This document shows positions 48,814 to 57,699 of a stretch of DNA of 64,000 nt, piece by piece; the stretch's first letter is position 1; every line of letters begins with the position of its first letter. The translations under genes and the position numbers were made by a program. The DNA lies in the NCBI RefSeq assembly GCF_046736345.1, contig NZ_CP157210.1:1488001-1552000 (forward strand), written 5' to 3'. This DNA comes from Hyphococcus formosus. GTDB taxonomy: Bacteria; Pseudomonadota; Alphaproteobacteria; Caulobacterales; Parvularculaceae. The notes beneath the pieces were generated by a model, which did not search any database, had not been told where the DNA came from, and worked only from the letters and a program-made list of their open reading frames with translations.

Positions 48814-50306
48814 CCCATTGTTGGAATGACAAACTCAGATCCCTGAATATCATCCGGCCAGCGCTGTGTGACCGTTTTGATTTTCGTCCAGAACTTGACC
48901 CCTTCGGTGCCATATTGATTGGTGTCACCGAAACCGGAGCGCTTCCAGCCGCCGAAGGTATGATATGAAACCGGAACCGGGATCGGCACGTTAACGCCGA
49001 CCATGCCGACATTGACCTTCGCAACGAAATCACGAGCGGCCGCACCAGAACGCGTGAAGATCGCCACACCATTTCCGTATTGGTGTTGGGATGGCAGCGC
49101 TGTTGCTTCTTCGAAATTCTTCGCACGCGCAATCTGGAGAACCGGGCCGAAGATCTCATCCTGATAGGATTTGTGTTCCGGCTTTGCGTGATCGAGCAAC
49201 GTCCCGCCCATGAAGAAGCCGTTCTCATAGCCTTGCAGCGAGAAGTCACGACCATCGACAACAAGCTCCTGCCCTTCGTCAATTGCCATTTGAATATAGC
49301 TGGCGACCCGGTCGCGATGCGCCGCAGAAACCAGCGGGCCCAGATCCGAATCTTCGGAAAGTGATGGGCCAATCCGCAGGCTTTCGACCTTTGGCTTTAG
49401 CATGGAGATCAGCTTGTCAGCGGTATCGTCACCGACCGGCACAGCGACCGGCGTCGCCATACAGCGCTCGCCCGCGGAGCCGTAAGCGGACCCAAGGATC
49501 TGATTGACGACATTTTCCATATCCGCATCCGGCAGGATGACCATATGGTTCTTTGCGCCACCGAAGGCCTGAACGCGTTTCCCCTTCGCCGCGCCATTTG
49601 AATAAATATATTGGGCAATATCAGACGACCCAACAAAGCTGATCGCTTTGATGCGCGGCTCATCGATGATCGCATCCACCGCATCTTTATCGCCATTGAC
49701 GACATTCAATACGCCTGCGGGTGCGCCGGCTTCCATCATCAGCTCAGCAAGGCGAAGCGGCACCGATGGATCTTTTTCCGACGGCTTGACGATGAATGTA
49801 TTGCCGCAAGCAATTGCGACGCCAAACATCCACATCGGGATCATTGCCGGGAAGTTGAACGGCGTAATACCAGCGCACACACCAAGCGGTTGGCGCATGG
49901 AATAAACGTCGATGTCTGGTCCGGCTGACTCTGTATATTCGCCCTTTTGAAGATGCGGGATACCGCAAGCAAATTCGATCACTTCAAGACCGCGCTGCAC
50001 GTCACCACGCGAGTCCGGAAGAATTTTGCCGTGCTCAGACGAGAGCAGCTTGGCGAGATTATCCATGTCCTTTTCGACAAGCTCTTTGAATTTGAACATC
50101 ACCCGCGCGCGCCGTTGCGGGTTCATCGCAGACCATGCCGGAAACGCTTTTTCAGCGGCATCCACGGCTTTGCTCATTTCCGATTGCGTTGCCAAGCTTA
50201 CCTTTGCCTGAACCTCGCCTGTTGTCGGATTGAAAACATCATGAAGCCGACCGCTCTCGCCTGCTACATGTTCTCCGTTGATAAAATGTCCGAAAGTCGC
50301 TGACAT
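48810..50306 (-). CDS. mmsA: Methylmalonate-semialdehyde dehydrogenase (CoA-acylating)
   Basis: MmsA converts methylmalonate semialdehyde to propionyl-CoA in valine degradation. The 498-residue aldehyde dehydrogenase has GHFINGEHVAGESGR, ITPFNFPAMIPMWMFG, NFIVKPSEKDPS-like 'TFIVKPSEKDPS', FVGSSDIAQYIY, ERCMATPVAVP with the catalytic Cys, and GVNVPIPVPVSYHTFGGWKRS. I chose ATG 50306, with GAGGAA ahead; ATG 50324 is in frame. It is the first gene of the valine operon. Confidence 0.96.
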   Translation of the reverse strand: MSATFGHFINGEHVAGESGRLHDVFNPTTGEVQAKVSLATQSEMSKAVDAAEKAFPAWSAMNPQRRARVMFKFKELVEKDMDNLAKLLSSEHGKILPDSRGDVQRGLEVIEFACGIPHLQKGEYTESAGPDIDVYSMRQPLGVCAGITPFNFPAMIPMWMFGVAIACGNTFIVKPSEKDPSVPLRLAELMMEAGAPAGVLNVVNGDKDAVDAIIDEPRIKAISFVGSSDIAQYIYSNGAAKGKRVQAFGGAKNHMVILPDADMENVVNQILGSAYGSAGERCMATPVAVPVGDDTADKLISMLKPKVESLRIGPSLSEDSDLGPLVSAAHRDRVASYIQMAIDEGQELVVDGRDFSLQGYENGFFMGGTLLDHAKPEHKSYQDEIFGPVLQIARAKNFEEATALPSQHQYGNGVAIFTRSGAAARDFVAKVNVGMVGVNVPIPVPVSYHTFGGWKRSGFGDTNQYGTEGVKFWTKIKTVTQRWPDDIQGSEFVIPTMG

Positions 50307-50501
50307 GCTGAAATTCCTCGCCAATTGCGCGACACGTACCCCCAGGGAGAATCATGCACGCCGGTTAAATATTGGCGCAAACCTAGTCGTAGCGAAGGCT
50401 GCTCGCAAGTGAGTGTAATCACGCACATTCCGCTTAGCCGAGATACAAGTTAGGCCAAAAATATCGTAGATTTCGGCGGAAACCTGCGTGCGCCGGGAAT
50501 G

Positions 50502-51005
50502 CTAGTCTACAAGGTGCAGATTTGGCGCTGCTGGCTGGATGGCGACGCGCCCACTTGCCGCACCAACCACATGGGTAATATTGGTTCCGTTCTCGGCCAA
50601 TGGTGCTGTGACGACGCGAAACAGCAATTGCCGCCCGTCACATAAGGTGAGTTCGTCATCTCGAAAATGCGGTGCCTCTGTCGCCACCGCCGCATTGATG
50701 TCGGCGGTTGCCTTGTCGAGCACCGTCATCGTCCAATCATTCTCACCGCGCAAATGCACATCCGACAAGCGCGCAAGGCGCTCGCCCATAAAGGTGAAAT
50801 AGGGAAAGCCGATACTCCGGTGAATGTCGACAACAAACATCCAGTCGATGTCTGGTCCCAAACCAGTCTCTTTCATCGCCGCCCAGCTCGGAAATTGTCC
50901 GCGTGCAGATCGTGCCCAAACATCAACCATGCGCCGGGTCAGACGCCGGTCCGTTGACGGCACCGCCAATTCACTTCCAAAAAGATTTGCGACATCACTA
51001 AGCAT
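50502..51005 (-). CDS. PAS_5-family single-domain protein, copy 1
   Basis: The 167-residue alphaproteobacterial PAS_5 protein has RRLTRRMVDVWARSARGQFPSW, GLGPDIDWMFVVDI, FPYFTFMGERLARLSDV and GRQLLFRVVTAPLAENGTNITHVVGAASGR. It has no output domain. In Caulobacter a PAS-only protein, MopJ, of related design influences CtrA. Copy 2 lies upstream and is clearly paralogous, so the pair is probably a tandem duplication. The ligand is unknown. Confidence 0.87.
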   Translation of the reverse strand: MLSDVANLFGSELAVPSTDRRLTRRMVDVWARSARGQFPSWAAMKETGLGPDIDWMFVVDIHRSIGFPYFTFMGERLARLSDVHLRGENDWTMTVLDKATADINAAVATEAPHFRDDELTLCDGRQLLFRVVTAPLAENGTNITHVVGAASGRVAIQPAAPNLHLVD

Positions 51006-51142
51006 AATTATTCCAATGAAAATCGTGGTTTTTCAGCGGTAATGTGAACCCTAGGACAGATTTGTAAGCTGAGAATTTTTCCCGGCTGGAGAATTTGCCT
51101 AAAATTTTGCTGTCCCCATAAGGAACTAAGCCCCAAGCGGGA

Positions 51143-51595
51143 CTAAAGCCCTTTCCCTCGGGCAGCGCCAAAAATGTGGCTTACGTCGATGCCGTTTTCT
51201 GAAATCGGCAAGAGGATGCTGCGAAACGCAATGCGGCGGCCATCATCAAGCCGTTTCACTTCGCTGAATTCGACCGGTGCCCGGGTCAGGGTCGCTTCAT
51301 CCATCTTGACCATTGCCGCATCGAGCAGCGTTTTTTCGCGGCGCGCATCATTCATTGGATACAGGCTGGAATAGCGGGCCAATTCTTCGCCCATAAAAAC
51401 AAAATACGGCAAAATATCCGAAAGGCGCATATCAACCGCAAAGCAGAAATCCCGATCTGGTCCGAGATTGAGGCTTTCGACCTCGCGTAATGAGGGAAGC
51501 CGGTCACGCGCAATCCGCAAATATTGATTGCGCACACGTTCGGTTAGTCGCCGTTCCGTGACCCGTACCGGTGCTTCCTTAACTTCTAATTTCAT
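51143..51595 (-). CDS. PAS_5-family single-domain protein, copy 2
   Basis: The 150-residue paralogue of the downstream PAS_5 gene shares RRLTERVRNQYLRIARDRLPSL, LNLGPDRDFCFAVDM, LPYFVFMGEELARYSSL and GRRIAFRSILLPISENGIDVSHIFGAARG. ATG 51595 has AGAGGG nearby; GTG 51613 is in frame. The 137-base gap between the copies has no terminator, so co-transcription is possible. Its charged lead differs from copy 1. Confidence 0.87.
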   Translation of the reverse strand: MKLEVKEAPVRVTERRLTERVRNQYLRIARDRLPSLREVESLNLGPDRDFCFAVDMRLSDILPYFVFMGEELARYSSLYPMNDARREKTLLDAAMVKMDEATLTRAPVEFSEVKRLDDGRRIAFRSILLPISENGIDVSHIFGAARGKGL

Positions 51596-51818
51596 TTGGC
51601 CCGCCCTCTTCACCGCTCAACTATCGAGCGCAACAAAACCCTAATCACACCCAGATAAACGAGTGGTTTTTGCGATGGCGTCACTTTGTCCAAAATTTGA
51701 AGCATTTTTCCCCTTTGTCCCGGTCGGTGGATGTCGCTAAAGGGTAACGAAATGGGGTGACGCTCGCTCCGAGCACCACTATAAGAACGGCCAACGCTTA
51801 CAAAGAAGGGGTTTCCAC

Positions 51819-51911
51819 ATGGGTCCAGGTTGGATGGCAGTCATTGCTATTTTCATCTTCATCGCGGTTTTCGCGCTGCTCAACGTCCTTGAAAAAGGCT
51901 CTATCGACTGA
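51819..51911 (+). CDS. 30-residue membrane microprotein
   Basis: ATG 51819 to TGA 51911 encodes MGPGWMAVIAIFIFIAVF followed by ALLNVLEKGSID, with one hydrophobic span (about 5-24) and a charged C-terminus. GAAGGGG lies about 9 bases ahead, a good ribosome site. It stands alone in about 500 bases otherwise free of genes, between the divergent PAS_5 gene and the exchanger gene. The bias to hydrophobic codons and the Glu-Lys end look like real small membrane proteins, but I know no family with certainty. Confidence 0.6.
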   Translation: MGPGWMAVIAIFIFIAVFALLNVLEKGSID

Positions 51912-52099
51912 TTTCCGGTGACATCGCCATCGTGCCGCACGGGGCTTTAACTGTGGAAATGTTTTCCCATATTCCGCGACTGGCAATGTTTGCGGCGAAA
52001 TTCGATGGCCGCCGGTAATCGGCTTGATCGCATTATTCTGTTGTCGAATGGCAACCGCCGATAAACATTCTGAGCAATAGCAGTTCGCAAAGGCGTTTC

Positions 52100-53074
52100 A
52101 TGATCCCAGAGATCGCAAACCAAATCGTGCTCGTCATTCTCGGCCTTGTTATCCTGCTTGTGGCAGGTGACCTTTTGGTCCGTGGCGCTGTCGGCCTCGC
52201 GACTGCTCTTAAAATTCCGGCACTTCTGGTCAGTTTGACCATCGTAGCCTTTGGCACATCTGCACCAGAATTATTCGTTTCCATTCAAGCGGTTATGACC
52301 GGAAACGACGGTATTGCCCTAGGCAACATTATCGGCTCGAACATCGCTAATGTGATGCTCGTCTTAGGCCTGCCGGCGCTTATTTACCCGATCACCACAC
52401 ATGTCTTGGGGCTGCGTCGGCATGCGGTGTTTATGCTGATCGCAACCGCCGGATTTCTCGGCGCGGCTTATGGCCCCGGCGAAATCAATACGACGATTGG
52501 TGCGGCGTTATTTGGCGGCATCATCATTTACGTCGCCTATCTATGGTTTCGGGCCAGTCGCGGAAAATCGGACGACCCGATCCTAGATGAGGTCGAGGAA
52601 TACAAAGAAAGCGGCCTTGGCATTAAAACCATTGCGTTTTTGCTCGCGGGGCTCGTGGGGCTGCCGCTCGGGGCGCATTTGCTCGTTACGCATGGTGCCT
52701 CCCTCGCCGCAGATTTGGGCGTTCGTGACGAGGTCATCGGCCTGACCATCGTCGCTTTCGGGACTTCGTTACCGGAACTTGCGACCGTCATTGCTGCGGC
52801 CCTGCATAAAAAATCTGACGTCGCGATTGGCGGCGTTATCGGTTCAAATATCTTCAACTTGCTCGCAGTTGGCGGCGCAGCCGGCCTTGCAGGCACAGCC
52901 GTCTTCAGCGCGCCATCATTGGTTCTCGATATTCCGGTTATGTTGCTGGCGACACTTGCCCTGGCGGCCTTCGTACTGACCCGGCGGGATATCGGTAGGC
53001 TTTGGGGCGCGATATTCTTTGCGGGCTATGTCGGCTTTATCTTCACACTCGCAGCAAAAGCCAGTGGAATTTAG
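52100..53074 (+). CDS. Calcium/sodium antiporter (CaCA family, YrbG-like)
   Basis: This ten-span inner-membrane exchanger of 324 residues has two inverted repeats: LTIVAFGTSAPELFVSIQAV with GNIIGSNIANVMLVLG, and LTIVAFGTSLPELATVIAAAL with GGVIGSNIFNLLAVGG. The acidic Glu of each FGTSxPEL motif binds the cation. It is likely to export calcium using a sodium or proton gradient. It is followed after 3 bases by the SDR gene, so it may start a small operon with folate genes. Confidence 0.94.
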   Translation: MIPEIANQIVLVILGLVILLVAGDLLVRGAVGLATALKIPALLVSLTIVAFGTSAPELFVSIQAVMTGNDGIALGNIIGSNIANVMLVLGLPALIYPITTHVLGLRRHAVFMLIATAGFLGAAYGPGEINTTIGAALFGGIIIYVAYLWFRASRGKSDDPILDEVEEYKESGLGIKTIAFLLAGLVGLPLGAHLLVTHGASLAADLGVRDEVIGLTIVAFGTSLPELATVIAAALHKKSDVAIGGVIGSNIFNLLAVGGAAGLAGTAVFSAPSLVLDIPVMLLATLALAAFVLTRRDIGRLWGAIFFAGYVGFIFTLAAKASGI

Positions 53075-53077
53075 GCG

Positions 53078-53839
53078 ATGACCGCCGCCCCCACAGCGCT
53101 CGTTACCGGTGCCGCGAAACGGTTGGGTCGCGCCATGGCGCTACGTCTTGGGGATGCTGGCTTCAACATCGCGGTTCATTACAACAGCTCGCGCGAAGAC
53201 GCAGAAGTGGTCGTTGCAGAATTGACCGCAATGGGCCGAAAAGCGGTCGCCCTTCCTGCGGATTTGTCTGATGAAAAACAGACTGCATCGCTCATGGCCC
53301 AAGCCGGAAAAGCGCTCGGGCCAATGACGTTACTGGTCAATTCCGCGTCTGTATTCGAGCATGATGATATAGACGATATGACCCGCGCCAGTTGGAACCA
53401 ACATATCGAAACCAATCTTTGGGCCCCCTTGAAACTCGCGCAGGATTTCGCCGCCCAAGCGCCAAAAAATGCGAACAACCTGATCGTCAATATTACCGAT
53501 CAACGGGTTCTAAAACTGACGCCGCAGTTCTTGTCTTATACGACCTCTAAGGCCGCCCTGCAGGAACTGACAATCACCCTCGCACAGGGCCTCGGCCCCA
53601 AGGGCATTCGCGTTAATGCGATCGGCCCCGGCCCGACGCTCAGAAATGCTCGCCAATCCGAAGAAGACTGGGCCCGCCAGAACCAAAGCACTATTTTGGG
53701 GTATGGCGCGGACGCGGATGATATTTGCGACGCGTTGCTCTATCTTGTTTCCGCCAAGGCCGTCACCGGGCAGTTGATTGCGGTTGATGGCGGCCAGCAC
53801 CTTGCGTGGCGTACACCAGACGTTCTGGTAAAGGAATAA
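53078..53839 (+). CDS. Short-chain dehydrogenase, FolM/pteridine-reductase-like
   Basis: The 253-residue SDR has TGAAKRLG as cofactor motif (an unusual Lys-Arg variant shared with FolM and PTR1), NSASVFEHDD, SYTTSKAAL (Tyr and Lys of the catalytic triad; the Ser position is occupied by a different residue near NITDQR) and VNAIGPGPTL, ending VDGGQHLAWR. FolM-type enzymes reduce dihydromonapterin. folB follows after 3 bases, which supports a pteridine role. Other SDR substrates remain possible. Confidence 0.85.
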   Translation: MTAAPTALVTGAAKRLGRAMALRLGDAGFNIAVHYNSSREDAEVVVAELTAMGRKAVALPADLSDEKQTASLMAQAGKALGPMTLLVNSASVFEHDDIDDMTRASWNQHIETNLWAPLKLAQDFAAQAPKNANNLIVNITDQRVLKLTPQFLSYTTSKAALQELTITLAQGLGPKGIRVNAIGPGPTLRNARQSEEDWARQNQSTILGYGADADDICDALLYLVSAKAVTGQLIAVDGGQHLAWRTPDVLVKE

Positions 53840-53842
53840 TTC

Positions 53843-54250
53843 ATGGCCGAACGGCAAAAAGACATCGCCCCTTTACCGCGGACAGCCAACGCGCCGCAGC
53901 GTAAAGTTTTCGTCCGCGGATTAGTGCTCGATGCGCATATTGGTGCCTATGAGAGCGAACAAGGGGTCACCCAGCCGATCATTATCGATTTCGAGACGGA
54001 AGTGCTTGAACCCTCGAACCCGGTCAGTGACAGTCTTGAAGATGTTGTTTGTTATGACCGCATGACCCAAGGCATAAAAGCGATCATCGCCGAGGGCCAT
54101 ATCAAATTGGTCGAGACGCTGGCGGAACGGATTGCCGATCTGGCACTTTCGCACCCAATGGTTCTTTCCGTCATGGTACGGATCGTAAAACCGAACGCTA
54201 TCAACGAAGCTGACGCTGCGGGCGTCGAAATCGTTCGGAAAAAATCCTAG
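53843..54250 (+). CDS. folB: Dihydroneopterin aldolase
   Basis: FolB makes 6-hydroxymethyl-dihydropterin in folate synthesis. The 135-residue protein has the family blocks FVRGLVLDAHIGAYESEQGVTQPIIID, EDVVCYDRMTQGI and HIKLVETLAERIADL, with the conserved Glu and Lys region near the C-terminus (RIVKPNAINEADAAGVEI). AAAGGAA precedes the ATG. The SDR gene is directly upstream. The stop overlaps that of the convergent DUF3592 gene by four bases (CTAG). Confidence 0.94.
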   Translation: MAERQKDIAPLPRTANAPQRKVFVRGLVLDAHIGAYESEQGVTQPIIIDFETEVLEPSNPVSDSLEDVVCYDRMTQGIKAIIAEGHIKLVETLAERIADLALSHPMVLSVMVRIVKPNAINEADAAGVEIVRKKS

Positions 54251-54729
54251 GCGGGATCGCTGGCGAGATCAAAAAGCTCGTCTTCGGTATTGGTCAACGT
54301 CCACAAGATACCGCCTATTCCGAAGAAGATCGAAAGCCCACTCAACACTGAACAGACGACGAAAAGCAGCCCTGCGCCGCCGGGATAGAGCACCGCATAT
54401 GAATGCTCCTGCGGATGAACATAAACCGTTACGGATTCGCCCGGATTATAATCAACAGCGCCGCCCTTTGGCATCTTCGTTAAAAGCCAGCGCTCGCGCG
54501 TCGATTCATAACTCATCCCGTCATATGAATAGACGTAACGAATATCCGCGCGCTCATCGTCGAGCTTGCTTAGCACAATGCCCTCAACTGTCGGCCATGA
54601 CATACTCGCCCTCGCGCGAGCAAAATCATGCACAAAATACGCACCCCCAATGAGCCCTATGACCGCTAATGCGATAAATAGAAACAACACGATTGAGACA
54701 TCAGATTTGCGTTTTATCTCAGTTGGCAT
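54247..54729 (-). CDS. DUF3592 family membrane protein
   Basis: The 160-residue protein has two membrane spans (about 10-32 and 112-136) around a soluble segment: SMSWPTVEGIVLSKLDDE, DIRYVYSYDGMSYES and YNPGESVTVYVHPQEHSYAVLYPG, the pattern of DUF3592. The function is unknown. It is convergent to folB and divergent from uvrC. Confidence 0.82.
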   Translation of the reverse strand: MPTEIKRKSDVSIVLFLFIALAVIGLIGGAYFVHDFARARASMSWPTVEGIVLSKLDDERADIRYVYSYDGMSYESTRERWLLTKMPKGGAVDYNPGESVTVYVHPQEHSYAVLYPGGAGLLFVVCSVLSGLSIFFGIGGILWTLTNTEDELFDLASDPA

Positions 54730-54796
54730 TTGACCTTACGCTTTCGCATGATTAGCTCCTAAGCTGGATCGGCGCACGATTAGGGCTGATCTGGAC

Positions 54797-54816
54797 GGGA
54801 ATTCCCGGAATTCCGG
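54797..54816. repeat. Two overlapping perfect palindromes between DUF3592 and uvrC
   Basis: GGGAATTCCC (54797-54806) and CCGGAATTCCGG (54805-54816) overlap by two bases, so GGAATTCC is repeated at a 9-base period. They lie in the 173-base divergent gap, 67 bases from the DUF3592 start and 87 bases from uvrC. They do not match the alphaproteobacterial LexA box (GTTC-N7-GTTC). An operator is possible. Confidence 0.45.
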
Positions 54817-54902
54817 ATGCAGAATCGCCATTAAAGTCGATGCTGACCCAGCATTGGCTATAATACGCCTCACTAAATGAACACGCAGTTAACCAATTAG
54901 CT

Positions 54903-56828
54903 ATGCCGACAGAAACGCCGCCAATAAATCAAAGCGACAAAGCTGAAGTGCCGCAAAAAGCCGGCGCTGCGGTCATCGCTGACTATGTGCGTAATTTGCC
55001 AACCAAGCCCGGCGTCTATCGCATGTTCAACGCGGATGGCGATGTTCTCTATGTGGGCAAAGCCAAGAGTTTGAAAAATCGCGTCTCGTCTTATGCGCGG
55101 GACTATGGTCATTCCAACCGGATACAGCGAATGATCGCTGAAACCCGCGCGATGGAATTTATCATCACCGCGACTGAGACCGAGGCGCTTCTGCTCGAAG
55201 CCAATCTCATCAAACAGCTAAAGCCGCGCTACAATGTTATCCTTAGGGATGACAAATCTTTTCCCTATATTCTGGTAACGGACCATCCCGCCCCCCAGAT
55301 CACGAAACATCGCGGTGCGAGAAAACGCGACGGCAAATATTACGGGCCCTTTGCGTCAGGGACGGCGGTTAATCGCACGCTCGACGTTCTTCAAAAAGCA
55401 TTCCTGTTAAGGACCTGTACTAACAGCGTCTATGAAAGCCGTACCCGCCCGTGTCTTTTACATCAGATCAAAAGATGCGCGGCCCCTTGCGTTGATTTAA
55501 TCAGCGAGGAGGAATACGCAAAACTCGTCGATGCGGCGCATAGTTTCCTTTCCGGAGAGAGCGCGCAAATTCAGCGAGAATTTTCCGAAAAGATGGAAGA
55601 CGCTGCGGCGGATCTCGATTTCGAAACTGCCGCAAGCTACCGGGACCGCATCCGCGCGCTTTCCTATGTGCAGGGTCGTCAAGTGATCAATCCCGGCGGG
55701 GTTTCCGAGGCCGATGTTTTTGCCATTCATTCCGAAGGCGGACATTCATGCGTACAAGTGTTTTTCTTCCGCGCGGGGCAAAATTGGGGCAACCACGCCT
55801 ATTTCCCGAAACACGACAAGGAAGAAGGCCCGGACGCCATTCTCGACGCTTTCATCGCTCAGTTCTATGACCGTCGAGAGCCGCCTAATACCATTCTTGT
55901 CTCGCACCTCCCCAAGCAAGCCGAGCTATTGTCCGATGCATTGACCATGCGCGCCGACCGGAAAATCAACATCAACGAACCAAAGCGCGGTGAGAAAGCG
56001 GAACTTGTCAAAGCCGCCGTGATGAACGCCAAGGAAGCGCTTTCAAGGCGCATGGCCGAAACCGCAAGCCAGGAAAAAAGCATGCAACAGCTTGCCAAAA
56101 TTCTTGGTATGAAAGAGCCGCCAAAGCGCATAGAGGTTTTTGATAATTCGCATATTCAGGGCAGCAACGCCGTTGGTGCGATGATTGTCGCCGGGCCTGA
56201 AGGGTTTATCAAAAATCAGTACCGGAAATTTACCTTCAAGCCGGGAAGCCTGCCTTCGGGTGATGATTACGCGATGATGCGCGATGTCCTCAGGCGGCGC
56301 TTCGAGCGTCTTCTAAAAGATAAGACCGCAGAGCGACCCGATTTGGTCATTATTGACGGCGGCAAAGGTCAATTAAGCGTGGTGCTCGACGCGCTGAAAG
56401 ACATCGGCTTCGATCACGAACAAGAAGGCGTGACCATTATTGGCGTCGCCAAGGGACGCCGCGAAACCGAGGACGGGCGAAAGCGCATTGATCGAACCAT
56501 GGGCGCGACTGGCGAACAGATTGTCATGCCCGGACGGTCGCCATTTATGTTGCCGCCGCGCGATCCGGGTCTTTTTGTTTTGCAGCGTTTGCGCGATGAA
56601 TCCCATCGCTTTGCCATCGGCGCGCATCGGGCCGCCCGTAAAAAAGCCTTTGGTGCGAACCCGATCGACAGCATCCCCGGCATTGGCGCAAAACGAAAAC
56701 GCGCATTGCTCAATCACTTTGGGTCCGCCAAAGAAATTGCACGCGCCAATGCCCAAGATCTGGAAGCGGTAGAAGGTGTTTCTGCCTCGCTGGCCCAGCG
56801 CATTTACGATTATTTCCATGGCGAATAG
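54903..56828 (+). CDS. uvrC: Excinuclease ABC subunit C
   Basis: UvrC makes both incisions in nucleotide excision repair. The 641-residue protein has the GIY-YIG N-terminal nuclease (GVYRMFNADGDVLYVGKAKSL, about 35-110), a UVR motif (DLDFETAASYRDRIRALS, about 225-245), the RNase H-like C-terminal nuclease (EVFDNSHIQGS and DLVIIDGGKGQL) and terminal helix-hairpin-helix units (IDSIPGIGAKRKRALLNHFGSAKEI). No SOS-type LexA box is visible upstream. In many alphaproteobacteria pgsA follows uvrC; here ureohydrolase, RnfD-like and DUF2330 genes come between. Confidence 0.97.
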   Translation: MPTETPPINQSDKAEVPQKAGAAVIADYVRNLPTKPGVYRMFNADGDVLYVGKAKSLKNRVSSYARDYGHSNRIQRMIAETRAMEFIITATETEALLLEANLIKQLKPRYNVILRDDKSFPYILVTDHPAPQITKHRGARKRDGKYYGPFASGTAVNRTLDVLQKAFLLRTCTNSVYESRTRPCLLHQIKRCAAPCVDLISEEEYAKLVDAAHSFLSGESAQIQREFSEKMEDAAADLDFETAASYRDRIRALSYVQGRQVINPGGVSEADVFAIHSEGGHSCVQVFFFRAGQNWGNHAYFPKHDKEEGPDAILDAFIAQFYDRREPPNTILVSHLPKQAELLSDALTMRADRKININEPKRGEKAELVKAAVMNAKEALSRRMAETASQEKSMQQLAKILGMKEPPKRIEVFDNSHIQGSNAVGAMIVAGPEGFIKNQYRKFTFKPGSLPSGDDYAMMRDVLRRRFERLLKDKTAERPDLVIIDGGKGQLSVVLDALKDIGFDHEQEGVTIIGVAKGRRETEDGRKRIDRTMGATGEQIVMPGRSPFMLPPRDPGLFVLQRLRDESHRFAIGAHRAARKKAFGANPIDSIPGIGAKRKRALLNHFGSAKEIARANAQDLEAVEGVSASLAQRIYDYFHGE

Positions 56829-56851
56829 AAACCCGAAAAATAGGTGTTGAA

Positions 56852-57637
56852 ATGAGCATTCAGCTAATTGGTTTACCTTGGGACTCCGGCTCGTCTTATG
56901 CGCGCGGACCTGCCCATGGCCCGGCAATCATCCATAGCCTTCTGTTTAGTGATGCCTCGAGCACCTATTCGCTTTCTGGTATAAATGCGAAAGAGGTGAT
57001 CACCGGGTATGATTTTCAAGATCTATCCAGTGACGGAGATACGGCGCGCGCGGAAATTCGCGCAAGATTAAAAAGCGCCCTTAAAAGTGGAAAAAAGCCA
57101 TTGAGCCTCGGCGGTGATCACTCGGTAAGCTTCCCTATCCTGCAAGAGCTCAAAGCCAAACATGGGCCAATGAACATTCTTCACATCGATGCCCATACTG
57201 ATCTTTATGAAGAATTTGAAGGCGACCCCTATTCTCATGCTTGCCCTTTTGCGCGCGCAATTGAAGATGGCTGCGTTAACACCCTTGTTCAAATCGGCCT
57301 TCGCAGCATTTCACCGGATGCGCGCGCATTTGGCGAGATACATGGGGTCATCATGCTCGGCGCAGATGAAATGGACCAAATCCCCTTCGCCAAACTAACC
57401 GCACCGCTTTATGTCAGCATTGATCTCGACGGCATTGACCCCGCATTCGCGCCCGGCGTTTCCCATCCGGAACCGGGCGGATTATCGAGCCGCGACGTCA
57501 TCAGCACACTAAAGAAATTGCCAGTTTCGCCAATTGGCGCGGATGTCGTTGAACTCAACCCGGAAAAAGACCAAGGCTTGATCACGGCCCATCTCGCCGC
57601 TCGGCTGGTTAAGGAACTGGCTGGCTACATGGCCTAG
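56852..57637 (+). CDS. Ureohydrolase (arginase/agmatinase family)
   Basis: The 261-residue manganese-dependent ureohydrolase has GGDHS (about 85-89), HIDAHTDLYEEFEGDPYSHACPF, and SIDLDGIDPAFAPGVSHPEPGGL, with the full set of metal-binding His and Asp residues. It is shorter than typical agmatinase and arginase, and the substrate loop around 120 is unlike both. The guanidino substrate cannot be named from sequence. It begins 23 bases after uvrC. Confidence 0.88.
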   Translation: MSIQLIGLPWDSGSSYARGPAHGPAIIHSLLFSDASSTYSLSGINAKEVITGYDFQDLSSDGDTARAEIRARLKSALKSGKKPLSLGGDHSVSFPILQELKAKHGPMNILHIDAHTDLYEEFEGDPYSHACPFARAIEDGCVNTLVQIGLRSISPDARAFGEIHGVIMLGADEMDQIPFAKLTAPLYVSIDLDGIDPAFAPGVSHPEPGGLSSRDVISTLKKLPVSPIGADVVELNPEKDQGLITAHLAARLVKELAGYMA

Positions 57638-57699
57638 ATGCCGCGAAACGATCCTGCCCCCGCCGCGTTTCTGCCTTAGTCCTGCGCTCTAAAGGATCG

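Noticed and set aside
54730..54902. LexA box ahead of uvrC
   Set aside because: No GTTC-N7-GTTC or GAAC-N7-GAAC arrangement is visible; the palindromes there have a different layout.
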